A stretch of 64,000 nucleotides of DNA from Marinococcus halotolerans DSM 16375 (GCF_000420725.1 NZ_ATVM01000003.1:169188-233187), one strand, 5' to 3'; shown: positions 46,891 through 56,452, counted from the stretch's first letter. Notes: generated from the sequence alone by a model not told the origin. Numbers and translations: made by a program.

Positions 46891-48481
46891 TTTTCAAATG
46901 AAGGACGAAATTAAGCAGGCCGTACGGGAGATGGGCTTTGAAGAGCCGTCCCCGGTACAGGAAAAAGCGATTCCCGACGCTCTCGAGCAGAAGGATCTGA
47001 TCGGACAGGCACAGACCGGTACCGGTAAAACGGCGGCGTTTGGCATTCCGATTTTAAATAAGGTAACCGAGGAGCCGCACGTGCAGTCGATTATCATTAC
47101 TCCGACCCGCGAGCTTGCCATCCAGGTTTCCTCGGAAATCCAGAAGCTCTCCAAGCATTTAAACATCCGTTCGCTGCCGATTTACGGCGGCCAGTCGATC
47201 GGCCATCAGATTAAAGCGCTCAAGCAGGGCGTACAGATTGTCATCGGAACGCCGGGACGGGTGCAGGATCACCTGCGCCGCAAAACGCTGCAGCTCGACA
47301 AGGTAAATACTGTCGTGCTCGACGAAGCGGACGAGATGCTAGACATGGGCTTTGTCGAAGACATTGAAGCGATTTTAAAGCAGGTGAACGTTGACCGGCA
47401 GACGCTTTTATTCTCGGCGACAATGCCGCCGGCCATCCGCAAGCTGTCGAAAAAATATATGGTGGATCCGGTCACAGTATCGATCAACAAAAGTGAAGTG
47501 ACGGCGCCAAACATCGAGCAGTCCTACTTTAAGGTGCTCGAGCGCAACAAGCAGGATTCGCTCTGCCGGATACTGGACGCGCGCGACCCGGACCTTGGCA
47601 TTATTTTCTGCCGGACGAAAAAAGGGGTGGCGGATCTGACGGAAATTCTGCAGGCGCGGGGCTACCTCGCAGACGGTCTGCACGGGGACCTGACCCAGCA
47701 GCACCGCGACGCCGTGATGAAAAAATTCCGCGACGCGTCGATTGAATTTCTTGTGGCGACAGACGTTGCCGCCCGCGGCATTGACGTGCAGAACGTCACT
47801 CACGTGATTAACTACGACATTCCGCAGGATCCGGAAAGCTACGTGCACCGCATCGGCCGGACAGGCAGAGCCGGACGCAAAGGCGAAGCGCTGACGCTTG
47901 TGACGCCGCGCGAAATGAAGCATCTGCGTTCGATCGAATCGGAAATCAAAATGTACATTCCGTCGCACCGGGTGCCGACCATCGAAGAAGTGGTGGAAAA
48001 GCAGCAGGAGGCGTGGAAGCGCCAGATCGCCTCGCAGATGGAGGAGGAGTCGGAGCTCGGGCTGTTTAATGACATTACCGACGAACTTCTTAACGAGTAC
48101 GAGCCGAAGGATGTGGTCCGTGCGCTGATGAAGCTGAACTTCGCCTCCACGGTCGGTGAATCCGATGAAAGCTACAGCTTCGGTGAAACCGGCGGCGCCC
48201 GCGGCATGACGAGATTCTTTATCAATGTCGGCCGCAATGTAAACATGACGCCTAAAATATTGATCGAGGAAATTTCGAACGCTGTCGGCATTCCCGGCAA
48301 ATCGATCGGCAAGATTGATATTTTTGATAAATTTACCTTTGTGGAAGTACCGAAGGACAGCGCGCCGTTTGTGTACGAAGCCCTCCGGCACGCACGCATC
48401 AACGGCACCCGCGTGAACCTCGAGCCGGCGAAGCCACGCCCGGCCCGTCCGAGCCGGAACACGCAGCGCCAGTCCCAGTAA
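46874..48481 (+). CDS. DEAD-box RNA helicase with DbpA-type RNA-binding domain
   Basis: The product has 535 residues. The Q motif region is FEEPSPVQEKAI, Walker A is AQTGTGKTAAFG (about 45), the DEAD motif is VLDEADEMLDMG (about 150), SAT follows near 180, and the C-terminal RecA domain has HRIGRTGRAGR. The last 100 residues form an RRM-like DbpA RNA-binding domain (MTRFFINVGRNV...). It resembles CshA/DeaD/DbpA enzymes that unwind RNA in ribosome assembly or mRNA decay. The ATG lies 17 nt inside cinA, so they are coupled. In B. subtilis no helicase gene occupies this place. Confidence 0.93.
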   Translation: MTTFNDFQMKDEIKQAVREMGFEEPSPVQEKAIPDALEQKDLIGQAQTGTGKTAAFGIPILNKVTEEPHVQSIIITPTRELAIQVSSEIQKLSKHLNIRSLPIYGGQSIGHQIKALKQGVQIVIGTPGRVQDHLRRKTLQLDKVNTVVLDEADEMLDMGFVEDIEAILKQVNVDRQTLLFSATMPPAIRKLSKKYMVDPVTVSINKSEVTAPNIEQSYFKVLERNKQDSLCRILDARDPDLGIIFCRTKKGVADLTEILQARGYLADGLHGDLTQQHRDAVMKKFRDASIEFLVATDVAARGIDVQNVTHVINYDIPQDPESYVHRIGRTGRAGRKGEALTLVTPREMKHLRSIESEIKMYIPSHRVPTIEEVVEKQQEAWKRQIASQMEEESELGLFNDITDELLNEYEPKDVVRALMKLNFASTVGESDESYSFGETGGARGMTRFFINVGRNVNMTPKILIEEISNAVGIPGKSIGKIDIFDKFTFVEVPKDSAPFVYEALRHARINGTRVNLEPAKPRPARPSRNTQRQSQ

Positions 48482-48489
48482 TCCGTTCG

Positions 48490-48524
48490 CTCTTCAGCGG
48501 CACCCGCCGCTGAAGAGTTTTTTT
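48490..48524 (+). terminator. Rho-independent terminator after the helicase gene
   Basis: CTCTTCAGCGGC-accc-GCCGCTGAAGAG is a perfect 12-bp stem followed by seven T residues. It isolates recA from the cinA-helicase unit. Confidence 0.95.
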
Positions 48525-48570
48525 ACCCTCAGCCTGATTATGGCGGGGAGTGTCACGGAAAGAAAAAACA

Positions 48571-48584
48571 CGAATAAATGTTCG
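48571..48584 (+). promoter_or_regulatory. LexA-binding site upstream of recA
   Basis: CGAATAAATGTTCG matches the Bacillus SOS box CGAAC-N4-GTTCG with one mismatch. It ends 8 nt before the recA -35 element, a position suited to repression. Confidence 0.7.
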
Positions 48585-48592
48585 CATATCTG

Positions 48593-48621
48593 TTGGCAAA
48601 TCGAACAAAAAACGATATAAT
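48593..48621 (+). promoter_or_regulatory. Sigma-A promoter for recA
   Basis: TTGGCA (48593-48598) and a consensus TATAAT (48616-48621) are separated by 17 nt. The leader of about 110 nt contains a hairpin pairing GATAC (48676-48680) with GTATC (48700-48704). Confidence 0.85.
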
Positions 48622-48740
48622 ATAGAAAGCAGGAAAACAGCGGGAACGCTTCCTGAATAACAGCAGGCATGTATGGATACCTTCTTCGTGGGGAAGAGCG
48701 TATCTGTTTAAATAGTATATATCCTTGAAGGAGAGATAAG

Positions 48741-49826
48741 ATGAGCGAAAGAAAAGCCGCATTGGATCAAGCACTAAGCCGCATCGAAAAACAGTTTGGC
48801 AAGGGGTCGATCATGAAGCTCGGCGATCAGACCGACCGCCGCATTTCCACTATTTCCTCCGGCGCCCTGGCCGTCGATATTGCCCTCGGAGTCGGCGGGT
48901 ATCCGCGCGGCCGTGTCGTAGAAATTTACGGGCCGGAATCGTCCGGTAAAACGACCGTGGCCCTGCACTCTATCGCTGCTGCCCAGCGCGACGGAGGAAC
49001 GGCTGCCTTTATCGATGCGGAGCACGCCCTGGACCCGAGCTATGCGCGGGCGCTTGGCGTTAACATTGATGAGCTGATCCTTTCCCAGCCGGATACCGGC
49101 GAGCAGGCGCTTGAAATTGCTGAAGCGCTTGTGCGCAGCGGCGCGATCGATATTCTCGTTATTGATTCGGTGGCAGCCCTCGTGCCAAAAGCAGAGATTG
49201 AAGGCGAAATGGGCGACAGCCACGTCGGCCTGCAGGCACGCCTGATGTCCCAGGCGCTGCGGAAGCTTTCCGGGGCGATCAGCAAATCGAACTCGATCGC
49301 GATGTTTATCAACCAGATCCGTGAGAAGGTCGGCGTCATGTTCGGCAGTCCGGAAACGACTCCAGGCGGCCGTGCGCTGAAATTCTACTCCTCGGTACGT
49401 CTTGAAGTGCGCCGGGCAGAAACCCTCAAGCAGGGCAACGAAATGGTTGGTAACAAAACGAGAATCAAAGTGGTGAAAAACAAAGTAGCGCCCCCATTCC
49501 GTCAGGCGGAAGTGGATATTATGTACGGCGAAGGCATTTCGCGCGAGGGCTCCATTCTCGACATCGGTGCTGAACTCGACATTGTGCTTAAAAGCGGCGC
49601 ATGGTATTCCTACGAAGGCGAGCGCCTCGGACAGGGACGGGAAAACTCGAAGCAGTTCCTGAAGGAAAATGAAGCAACGGCCGCGGCCATTGAACGGAAA
49701 ATCCGCGACCACTACAAGCTCGACGACATTCAGGCGGAGCCGGACGAGCCGGAGGAAGAACCGGACGCCCAGCATGAATCCGGCCTGCTTGCCGAAGAGG
49801 AAGAAACAGCAGATACAAACCGATAA
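48741..49826 (+). CDS. recA: Recombinase RecA
   Basis: RecA forms filaments on single-stranded DNA for homologous recombination and triggers LexA self-cleavage. The product has 361 residues. Walker [10 protein letters not shown] lies near 68, the IDAEHALDP motif near 95, [20 protein letters not shown] near 140, and L2 and [12 protein letters not shown] follow. The C-terminal tail is rich in Glu, Asp and Pro, as usual. GAAGGAGAG precedes the ATG. A LexA box and own promoter lie upstream. Confidence 0.98.
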   Translation: MSERKAALDQALSRIEKQFGKGSIMKLGDQTDRRISTISSGALAVDIALGVGGYPRGRVVEIYGPESSGKTTVALHSIAAAQRDGGTAAFIDAEHALDPSYARALGVNIDELILSQPDTGEQALEIAEALVRSGAIDILVIDSVAALVPKAEIEGEMGDSHVGLQARLMSQALRKLSGAISKSNSIAMFINQIREKVGVMFGSPETTPGGRALKFYSSVRLEVRRAETLKQGNEMVGNKTRIKVVKNKVAPPFRQAEVDIMYGEGISREGSILDIGAELDIVLKSGAWYSYEGERLGQGRENSKQFLKENEATAAAIERKIRDHYKLDDIQAEPDEPEEEPDAQHESGLLAEEEETADTNR

Positions 49827-49836
49827 AGCAATACCG

Positions 49837-49863
49837 AGGCGCCGGAATTCCGGCGCCTTTTTT
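49837..49863 (+). terminator. Rho-independent terminator after recA
   Basis: AGGCGCCGGAATTCCGGCGCCT is a perfect 22-nt palindrome (9-bp stem, AATT loop) followed by TTTTT. Confidence 0.93.
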
Positions 49864-49996
49864 CGTGTGAAACAAGCTCCGGCAAAAGCAGCCGGGCGCG
49901 AAACATCCGGCGGGGAGGCGGGGTAAGCACAGGGCCGGAAGGGAAGAAAACGGTGTCAATCCCCATAAAAACAGGGATTTCTGCCGGTGAGCTTTC

Positions 49997-50025
49997 TTGA
50001 CAGCGCCCCGTGGTAAAGATACAAT
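49997..50025 (+). promoter_or_regulatory. Strong sigma-A promoter for rny
   Basis: Consensus TTGACA (49997-50002) and TACAAT (50020-50025) are separated by 17 nt. Confidence 0.85.
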
Positions 50026-50028
50026 AAA

Positions 50029-50059
50029 GAAGTGGAACGTTTGTTTTGTTCCGCACTTC
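50029..50059 (+). promoter_or_regulatory. 5'-terminal hairpin of the rny mRNA
   Basis: GAAGTGGAAC (50029-50038) can pair with GTTCCGCACTTC (50048-50059), with small bulges. Transcription from the promoter at 49997 would begin within a few nucleotides of this stem, which could shield the 5' end. Confidence 0.45.
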
Positions 50060-50171
50060 GATGAGCGTATTAATTCGCAAGCAGAACAATGCGGACACGA
50101 AAAAGAATCATCAATGCAACTTTCGCAACAACCGAAAGTGAACAATCAGATAGCAAGAGGAGGTGACATGT

Positions 50172-51734
50172 ATGAACACTGCAATCATCTCCATTTTGCT
50201 TGTTATCGGTGCATTGATAGTTGGTTTGATTGGATATTTTGTCCGAAAAGCGATTGCCGAAGCGAAATTCAAAAGCGCCGAGCACGAAGCCGGCCAGATT
50301 GTGAAAGAAGCTGAGCGGCAGGCAGAGACAATCTTAAAAGAATCGCGGTTGGAAGCTAAAGACGAAGCACATCAAATTCGGGCAGAAGCAGAGAATACTC
50401 TGAATGAACGAAGAAATGAAGTTCAAAAACAAGAAAACCGCTTGATGCAGAAGGAAGAGAGCCTTGACCGTAAGAGTGAGACGTTGGACAAAAAGGAAGA
50501 ATCCTTGGAGCGCAGAGAGGAGTCTCTCTACGAAAAACAACAACAGGTTGAGGAAAATAACAGCAAAGTGGAGGAGATTCTCGCCAGACAACAGGAGGAA
50601 CTTGAACGTGTTTCCGGCATGTCGCGGGAGGATGCAAGAGAGCTGATCCGCCGCGAAACCGAACAGGAAATGGAACACGAAACGGCGCTTCTGATCAAAG
50701 AACGCACAGAAGAGGCCAAACAAGAAGCCAACAAAAAAGCGAAGAATATTTTATCCCTGGCCCTGCAGCGCTGCGCTGCCGACCATGTCGCCGAAACGAC
50801 GGTGTCTGTGGTGAACCTGCCAAACGATGAAATGAAAGGGCGGATCATCGGGCGCGAAGGACGTAACATCCGGGCGCTTGAAACGTTAACCGGTATTGAT
50901 CTTATCATTGATGATACCCCGGAAGCCGTTATTCTCTCCGGCTTCGATCCGATCCGCCGCGAGGTGGCGCGCATTGCGCTTGAACGCCTCGTGCAGGACG
51001 GCCGCATTCATCCGGCACGTATCGAGGAAATGGTCGAAAAAGCACGCCGGGAAGTGGATGAGTTCATCCGCGAATACGGCGAAGAAGCAACGTTTGAAAT
51101 GGGCATCCACGGGCTGCATCCGGATCTTATGAAGATTCTCGGACGCCTTCACTTCCGGACAAGCTACGGCCAGAACGTGCTGAAGCACTCCATGGAAGTG
51201 GCGCATTTGACCGCGCTGATGGCTGCCGAACTCGGGGAAGACGAACAGCTGGCCCGCCGCGCCGGCCTGCTTCACGACCTCGGGAAGGCCATCGACCATG
51301 AAGTCGAAGGAAGCCACGTGGAAATCGGCGTCGAGCTTGGCAAGAAATACAAAGAGCACGAGGTCGTCATCAACAGTATCGCTTCTCACCACGGGGATAC
51401 CGAAGCAACCTCCGTGATCGCTTCCCTTGTCGCTGCCGCAGACGCGCTGTCCGCGGCACGGCCGGGAGCACGAAGAGAAACGCTTGAAACGTACATCCGC
51501 CGGCTGGAACGGCTTGAAGAAATTTCGGAATCCTTTAAAGGGGTCGAAAAAACCTTTGCCATTCAGGCCGGACGCGAGGTGCGGATTATGGTGAAGCCGG
51601 ACGTGGTGGACGATCAGCTGGCACCGCAGCTGGCAAGAGACATCACAAAACGGATTGAAAGTGAATTGGATTATCCGGGCCATATCCGCGTAACGGTGAT
51701 ACGGGAGACCCGGGCAGTAGATTATGCAAAATAA
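50172..51734 (+). CDS. rny: Ribonuclease Y
   Basis: RNase Y is the membrane-anchored endoribonuclease that starts much of mRNA decay in Bacillus. From ATG 50172 (AGGAGGTG 7 nt upstream) it has 520 residues, identical in length to B. subtilis. One N-terminal membrane helix (about 5-25) is followed by a long coiled coil (about 30-190), a KH domain with [12 protein letters not shown] near 222 and an HD domain with HSMEVAH near 338 and LHDLGKAID near 369. Confidence 0.98.
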   Translation: MNTAIISILLVIGALIVGLIGYFVRKAIAEAKFKSAEHEAGQIVKEAERQAETILKESRLEAKDEAHQIRAEAENTLNERRNEVQKQENRLMQKEESLDRKSETLDKKEESLERREESLYEKQQQVEENNSKVEEILARQQEELERVSGMSREDARELIRRETEQEMEHETALLIKERTEEAKQEANKKAKNILSLALQRCAADHVAETTVSVVNLPNDEMKGRIIGREGRNIRALETLTGIDLIIDDTPEAVILSGFDPIRREVARIALERLVQDGRIHPARIEEMVEKARREVDEFIREYGEEATFEMGIHGLHPDLMKILGRLHFRTSYGQNVLKHSMEVAHLTALMAAELGEDEQLARRAGLLHDLGKAIDHEVEGSHVEIGVELGKKYKEHEVVINSIASHHGDTEATSVIASLVAAADALSAARPGARRETLETYIRRLERLEEISESFKGVEKTFAIQAGREVRIMVKPDVVDDQLAPQLARDITKRIESELDYPGHIRVTVIRETRAVDYAK

Positions 51735-51763
51735 AGCGGTGAACGCCACCGCTTTATTTTTTT
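51729..51763 (+). terminator. Rho-independent terminator after rny
   Basis: AAATAAAGCGGTG-aacgc-CACCGCTTTATTT is a 13-bp stem followed by a T tract; it overlaps the rny stop codon. Confidence 0.92.
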
Positions 51764-51797
51764 ATGCTTATACGCAAGAGGAAAGGAAGTCACAGAC

Positions 51798-52595
51798 ATG
51801 AAATTTTTATTTATCGGCGACATCGTCGGCTCCCCGGGACGAAACATGGTCGAGGAGTACCTGCCGCGCCTGAAGCGCAAATACCAGCCGACGGTCACGA
51901 TCATGAACGGCGAAAACGCCGCCCACGGTAAAGGCATCACCGAAAAGATTTACAAGCAGCTGCTCCAGGCGGGAGCGCAGGTAATTACGATGGGCAACCA
52001 TACGTGGGACAACAAAAATATTTTCGAATTCATTGACGACGCCAAAATGATGATCCGCCCGGCCAACTACCCGGCAGGCGTGCCCGGCGAAGGGATTAAA
52101 TACCTGCGCATCAACGACCAGGAGGTGGCAGTCATTAACCTGATCGGGCGGACGTTTATGGGCAATCCGAACGACGATCCGTTCCAGAAGGCCGATGAGC
52201 TGGTCACGGAGGCGTCGGCACGCACGAACTTTATTTTCGTGGACTTTCATGCGGAAACGACGAGCGAAAAACAGGCGATGGGCTGGTTTTTAAGCGGCCG
52301 GGTGAGCGCCGTTGTCGGGACCCACACCCACGTGCAGACAGCCGACGACCGGATCCTCGACGGCGGGACCGCCTTTTTGTGCGACGCGGGCATGACCGGC
52401 CCGAGCGACGGTATTCTCGGTATGGAGCGCGAAGCCATCATACGAAAGTTTCAGACGAATCTGCCTACCAAGTTTGAAGTGGCCGAGGGGCGGGAACAGT
52501 TAAATGGAGTCGTTGTGAAAGCGGATCCGAAAACCGGAAAAGCGACGACGATTGAACGCATCCGCATTGACGAAGCCCACCCATTTTTCGAATAA
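51798..52595 (+). CDS. ymdB: YmdB-type phosphodiesterase
   Basis: The product has 265 residues of the metallophosphoesterase fold, with FIGDIVGSPGR at the N-terminus, MNGENAAHGKGI, MGNHTWDN near residue 65 and GTHTHVQTAD near 175. B. subtilis YmdB is a 2',3'-cyclic nucleotide phosphodiesterase that influences biofilm and sporulation gene choice. AGGAAGTC precedes the ATG. It follows rny, as in B. subtilis. Confidence 0.95.
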   Translation: MKFLFIGDIVGSPGRNMVEEYLPRLKRKYQPTVTIMNGENAAHGKGITEKIYKQLLQAGAQVITMGNHTWDNKNIFEFIDDAKMMIRPANYPAGVPGEGIKYLRINDQEVAVINLIGRTFMGNPNDDPFQKADELVTEASARTNFIFVDFHAETTSEKQAMGWFLSGRVSAVVGTHTHVQTADDRILDGGTAFLCDAGMTGPSDGILGMEREAIIRKFQTNLPTKFEVAEGREQLNGVVVKADPKTGKATTIERIRIDEAHPFFE

Positions 52596-52615
52596 AAAAG
52601 AATATTGAGCAAAAA

Positions 52616-52643
52616 GCAGGAATATGCCCCTTCTTTCATGAAT
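52616..52643 (+). promoter_or_regulatory. Sigma-H-like promoter for spoVS
   Basis: GCAGGAATA (52616-52624) fits the sigma-H -35 RnAGGAWWW, and CATGAAT (52637-52643) fits RnnGAAT except for the first base; the spacer is 12 nt. spoVS is a known sigma-H target in B. subtilis. Confidence 0.6.
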
Positions 52644-52695
52644 TATGCCTAATACAATGGCGTTACCATTGATCCTACGCAGGGAGGTACTAGAA

Positions 52696-52956
52696 ATGGA
52701 AGTATTAAAAGTATCCGCTAAATCCACTCCAAATTCTGTCGCAGGTGCCTTAGCCGGAGTTATTCGTGAAAAAGGAGCCGCAGAAATCCAGGCGATCGGG
52801 GCCGGCGCGATCAATCAGTCCATCAAGGCGATAGCCATTGCCAGGGGATTTGTGGCGCCAAGCGGCATCGACCTGGTCTGCATTCCCGCTTTTACCGATA
52901 TTGAAATTGACGGCGAAGAACGAACGGCGATAAAATTGATTATTGAGCCGAGATAA
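52696..52956 (+). CDS. spoVS: Stage V sporulation protein S
   Basis: The product has 86 residues from ATG 52696 (GGGAGGT site), the exact family length, with LKVSAKSTPNSVAGALAGVI and GAGAINQSIKAIAIARGF. SpoVS is an Alba-like nucleic-acid-binding protein; in B. subtilis it acts in spore development, but it is also kept in non-sporulating species. tdh and kbl, which follow in B. subtilis, are absent. Confidence 0.96.
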   Translation: MEVLKVSAKSTPNSVAGALAGVIREKGAAEIQAIGAGAINQSIKAIAIARGFVAPSGIDLVCIPAFTDIEIDGEERTAIKLIIEPR

Positions 52957-53031
52957 ACGTCTTCCGTCGCATCCGGCGGCGCCCAGGCGCTGCCGGCAAT
53001 TCTATACATATCACCAGCCGGTGGTACTTTG

Positions 53032-53054
53032 AGACGTCCATGCGGCGTCTTTTT
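53032..53054 (+). terminator. Terminator between spoVS and the ABC-class ATPase gene
   Basis: AGACGTC (53032-53038) pairs with GGCGTCT (53044-53050), with one G-T pair, followed by TTTTT. Confidence 0.6.
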
Positions 53055-53087
53055 GTATGCCGGCAGACGATTGAGAGGAGTATACCA

Positions 53088-54767
53088 ATGAAACAACTGA
53101 TTCAAACGCTAAAACGCATCGACCGGAAGGGCTACAAAGCCTACAACGATATTAAAGGCACGCACGAGTTTTCGGATTTTCAGCTGCATATGGACCACGT
53201 GCAGGCCGACCCGTTCGCAAGCCCGTCCCGTGCGCGGGTGACGCTTTCGAGAAAGACGCTTGAGCTTGGCCCGGAGGTCGAGCAAAGCGATGCGCGCCGC
53301 GTGGCGGCCATCGACTTTTTCGCGCTCGCCGTGCAGCAGGAGCTGAATAAGCAGAAGGGCAAGCCCGGCATTATTATCGACGGCCCTGGCCAGGAAATGA
53401 TCGACCGGACGGCGGTGAAGCTGTCGAAGGATCATCTTGAGGTCCGGCTGTCGATCCACCTGCCGGCGAGAGGCCGTACGATCCAGGGCCAGGAGGCCAT
53501 TGACCGGCTCACCAAACAGCTGCCCGAGGCGATTCAGCACGCCGTGCAGCAGTACTCCAGGCAGAAGCTGACGGCCCAGCTTGAGCTTGCCGACCAGCAG
53601 CAGGCCGTGCGCCGCTACCTGCAGGACAACGGCTGCATTGCGTTTGTGGCCAACGGCTCGGTGCTCCCGCGCGCAAGCGGCGTCAGCAACCGCCCGATGA
53701 GCGGCAAAGAGGTAATTTCATTTCAGTCGCCGAAGGAGCGCGAAGTAACGATTGAGCTTCCGCACGGCGGGCCGATTACCGGCATGGCGGTGCCAAAGGG
53801 CGTGACGATCATTGTCGGCGGCGGCTACCACGGCAAAAGCACGCTGCTTGAAGCCATTGAGCGCGGCGTATACAACCACCGCGCCGGCGACGGCCGTGAA
53901 TTCGTGATTGCCGATCCGAGCGCCGTGAAGGTGCGCGCCGAAGACGGCCGTTCGGTCACCGGGGTCAACATCAGTCCGTTCATTGCGAATCTTCCGGCCG
54001 ACAAGGACACCTCCTTTTTCACGACCGAAAACGCGAGCGGCAGCACGTCGCAGGCGGCGAACATTATGGAGGGCCTCGAGGCGGGCGCCGGAACGCTGTT
54101 GATCGATGAGGACACGAGTGCGACCAACTTTATGATCCGCGACGCCCGCATGCAGGCGCTAGTCGCCAAGCGCAAGGAGCCGATCACGCCGTTTATTGAT
54201 AAAGTGCGCGCCCTCTATGACGACGAAGGCATTTCCACCATTCTCGTCGTCGGCGGAGCAGGAGATTATTTTGACGTGGCGGATTATGTTATCATGCTTG
54301 AAGAGTACGTTCCGTATGACGTGACCGGAGAAGCGCGCCGGATTGCCGGCGAGCACCCGACCAACCGGGCAAAGGAAGCCGGGGAAGCGTTCGGGGCCTT
54401 AACGGGCCGGCGCATTGCGGTTCACCGCTTTGACGCCCGTAAAGGCAAAAAAGAAAAGGTGAGCGGCAAGGGCCGCGACACGGTGATGTACGGAACGGAA
54501 ACGATCGACCTGAGCGCGGTCGAGCAGCTGATTACCGGCAGCCAGACGAACGCGATTGCCGAGGCGATCCGGCATGCGAGCAGGCAGTTACAGCAGCCGG
54601 CGCCGCTTCCGGAGGTGCTCGACTACATCGAGCAGACGATCGACAAGCAGTCGCTTGACGGCCTGTCGCCGTTTAAAAACCAGCATCCGGGTGATTTTGC
54701 GCGCCCGCGCCGGTTTGAAATCGCAGCGGCCATCAACCGCTACCGTCCGCTCCGCGTCGAACGGTGA
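53088..54767 (+). CDS. ABC-class ATPase domain protein (COG3044-like)
   Basis: The product has 559 residues from ATG 53088 (AGAGGAG site). The N-terminal half has no recognised catalytic motif and contains the GRTIQGQEAIDRL region. The ATP-binding core has an unusual Walker A, VGGGYHGKST (about residue 243), a long segment with Ser/Thr-rich SGSTSQAANIMEG that could act as the ABC signature, and TLLIDEDTSATNFMIRD (about 337) as Walker B. This layout matches a family of predicted single-chain ABC ATPases without transport domains; from memory a trypanosome mitochondrial RNA-editing ATPase (MRB1590) belongs to it. Its bacterial role is not established. The neighbours miaB and spoVS suggest, weakly, an RNA-related job. 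Confidence 0.82.
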   Translation: MKQLIQTLKRIDRKGYKAYNDIKGTHEFSDFQLHMDHVQADPFASPSRARVTLSRKTLELGPEVEQSDARRVAAIDFFALAVQQELNKQKGKPGIIIDGPGQEMIDRTAVKLSKDHLEVRLSIHLPARGRTIQGQEAIDRLTKQLPEAIQHAVQQYSRQKLTAQLELADQQQAVRRYLQDNGCIAFVANGSVLPRASGVSNRPMSGKEVISFQSPKEREVTIELPHGGPITGMAVPKGVTIIVGGGYHGKSTLLEAIERGVYNHRAGDGREFVIADPSAVKVRAEDGRSVTGVNISPFIANLPADKDTSFFTTENASGSTSQAANIMEGLEAGAGTLLIDEDTSATNFMIRDARMQALVAKRKEPITPFIDKVRALYDDEGISTILVVGGAGDYFDVADYVIMLEEYVPYDVTGEARRIAGEHPTNRAKEAGEAFGALTGRRIAVHRFDARKGKKEKVSGKGRDTVMYGTETIDLSAVEQLITGSQTNAIAEAIRHASRQLQQPAPLPEVLDYIEQTIDKQSLDGLSPFKNQHPGDFARPRRFEIAAAINRYRPLRVER

Positions 54768-54768
54768 T

Positions 54769-54797
54769 TTGAGTTTTGCCGGTTTTCGGCTTATAAT
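54769..54797 (+). promoter_or_regulatory. Sigma-A promoter for miaB-ricA
   Basis: TTGAGT (54769-54774) and consensus TATAAT (54792-54797) are separated by 17 nt, right after the ATPase stop codon. Confidence 0.78.
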
Positions 54798-54817
54798 ATG
54801 AAGCGACGATAAAAATC

Positions 54818-54838
54818 ACGGGCGGCATGTCCGCCCGT
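54818..54838 (+). promoter_or_regulatory. Hairpin in the miaB leader
   Basis: ACGGGCGG-catgt-CCGCCCGT is a perfect 8-bp stem near the 5' end of the transcript, not followed by T residues. Confidence 0.5.
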
Positions 54839-54863
54839 ACCTATAGAGAAGGGAGAGACCACC

Positions 54864-56447
54864 GTGACTGATAAAAAGCAAACGGATACGTCTGAACAAA
54901 CGACTCCGGCGGTCGATCCGGCATACGAAAAATACTTTGATTTTTCCAAAGCCGAAGTGGAAAGCAACGAAGACGGCAAACAATACATGAAAATCGGGGG
55001 CCGGTCGATCGTCATCAACGACCAGCCCGACCATAAAGCAGGGCGCAAGCGGACAAAGCAGGACGCGTCGGTGCACTACGACTTTGACATACCCGAGGAC
55101 ATGCGCGGCATCGGCTACGGCAAAAAGTACCTGATCCGCACGTACGGCTGCCAGATGAACTACCACGATACCGAAAATATGGCCGGCATCCTCGAGGAGA
55201 TGGGCTTTGCCGAAACGAAGGACACCGAAGAGGCGGACCTCATCTTTTTGAACACGTGCGCGATCCGCGAAAATGCGGAAAACAAAGTGTTCGGTGAGAT
55301 CGGCCACTTGAAGGCGCTCAAGCGCGAAAAGCCGGAGCTGATGCTCGGCGTATGCGGCTGTATGTCGCAGGAGGAAAACGTCGTAAACCGCATCATGCAG
55401 AAGCACCACCACATCGACATGATTTTCGGCACGCACAACATCCACCGCCTGCCGGAGCTTCTCCGCGATGCCATCCAGGGCAAGGAAATGGTGATCGAGG
55501 TCTGGTCGAAGGAAGGCGACGTCATCGAAAACATGCCGAAAAAACGCGCCGGCGGCACGCAGGCGTGGGTCAATATCATGTACGGCTGCGACAAGTTCTG
55601 TACGTACTGCATCGTGCCGTATACGCGCGGCAAGGAGCGGAGCCGCCTGCCGGAGGACATTATCGCCGAGGTGCGCGAGATTGCGCGCCAGGGCTACAAG
55701 GAAATCACGCTCCTCGGGCAGAACGTCAACGCCTACGGCAAGGACCTCGGGCTCGACTACGGGCTCGGCGAGCTCATGAACGAGCTGCATAAAATCGACA
55801 TTCCGCGCATCCGTTTTACTACAAGCCATCCGCGCGACTTTGACGACTACCTGATTGAGGTGCTCGCGCAGGGCGGCAACCTCGTCGAGCATATCCACCT
55901 GCCGGTGCAGTCCGGCAACAGCGACATGCTCAAGCTGATGGGGCGCAAATACACGCGCGAGGAATACGTCGAGCTCGCCCGTAAAATCAAGACAGCGATC
56001 CCGCACGCGTCGTTTACGACCGACATCATCGTCGGCTTCCCGAACGAAACGGAGGAGCAGTTTGAAGACACCATGTCCCTGATGCGCGAGATGGACTACG
56101 ACAGCGCGTTCACCTATATCTACTCCCCGCGCGAGCATACGCCGGCGGCGAAGATGGAGGACAACGTGCCGATGGACGTGAAAAAAGAGCGGCTCGCCCG
56201 CCTGAATGCGCTCATGGGCGATATTTCGAACCGCCGCAACAAAGAGCTCGAGGGCCAGGTGCTTGAGGTGCTCGTCGAAGGCGAAAGCCGCAAAAACGCC
56301 GACGTGCTCTCCGGACGCACGCGCACGAACAAGCTCGTGAACTTCCGGGCGTCAAAAGACGTCATCGGCGAAGTGATCTACGTCCAGATTGACGAAGCCA
56401 AAACGTGGTCGCTCGACGGCCATGTTGTGGAATTCGCGGAGGTGTAA
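54864..56447 (+). CDS. miaB: tRNA-2-methylthio-N6-dimethylallyladenosine synthase MiaB
   Basis: MiaB is a radical-SAM methylthiotransferase acting on A37 of tRNAs already modified by MiaA, whose gene is also in this window. The product has 527 residues with GTG start 54864 (AAGGGAGAG site). The N-terminal cluster-binding domain has Cys residues in [21 protein letters not shown] and CGCMSQEE; the radical-SAM CxxxCxxC is CDKFCTYC near 242; a TRAM domain ends the protein. The first 70 residues are an acidic extension typical of Bacillus homologues. Confidence 0.97.
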   Translation: MTDKKQTDTSEQTTPAVDPAYEKYFDFSKAEVESNEDGKQYMKIGGRSIVINDQPDHKAGRKRTKQDASVHYDFDIPEDMRGIGYGKKYLIRTYGCQMNYHDTENMAGILEEMGFAETKDTEEADLIFLNTCAIRENAENKVFGEIGHLKALKREKPELMLGVCGCMSQEENVVNRIMQKHHHIDMIFGTHNIHRLPELLRDAIQGKEMVIEVWSKEGDVIENMPKKRAGGTQAWVNIMYGCDKFCTYCIVPYTRGKERSRLPEDIIAEVREIARQGYKEITLLGQNVNAYGKDLGLDYGLGELMNELHKIDIPRIRFTTSHPRDFDDYLIEVLAQGGNLVEHIHLPVQSGNSDMLKLMGRKYTREEYVELARKIKTAIPHASFTTDIIVGFPNETEEQFEDTMSLMREMDYDSAFTYIYSPREHTPAAKMEDNVPMDVKKERLARLNALMGDISNRRNKELEGQVLEVLVEGESRKNADVLSGRTRTNKLVNFRASKDVIGEVIYVQIDEAKTWSLDGHVVEFAEV

Positions 56448-56452
56448 GCAAG

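Larger units (their letters stand above)
49864..50171 (+). other. Gene-free stretch between recA and rny
   Basis: I see no credible coding sequence here. The first 130 nt hold nothing I recognise; the rest is the rny promoter and leader. In B. subtilis pbpX occupies this gap; it is absent here. Confidence 0.7.

Noticed and set aside
54816..56138. Long open frame of 440 codons on the minus strand
   Set aside because: It lies entirely opposite miaB, which has clear radical-SAM motifs. GC-rich third positions of + strand genes commonly create such antisense frames; the protein is His/Val/Ala/Arg-rich with no family motif.
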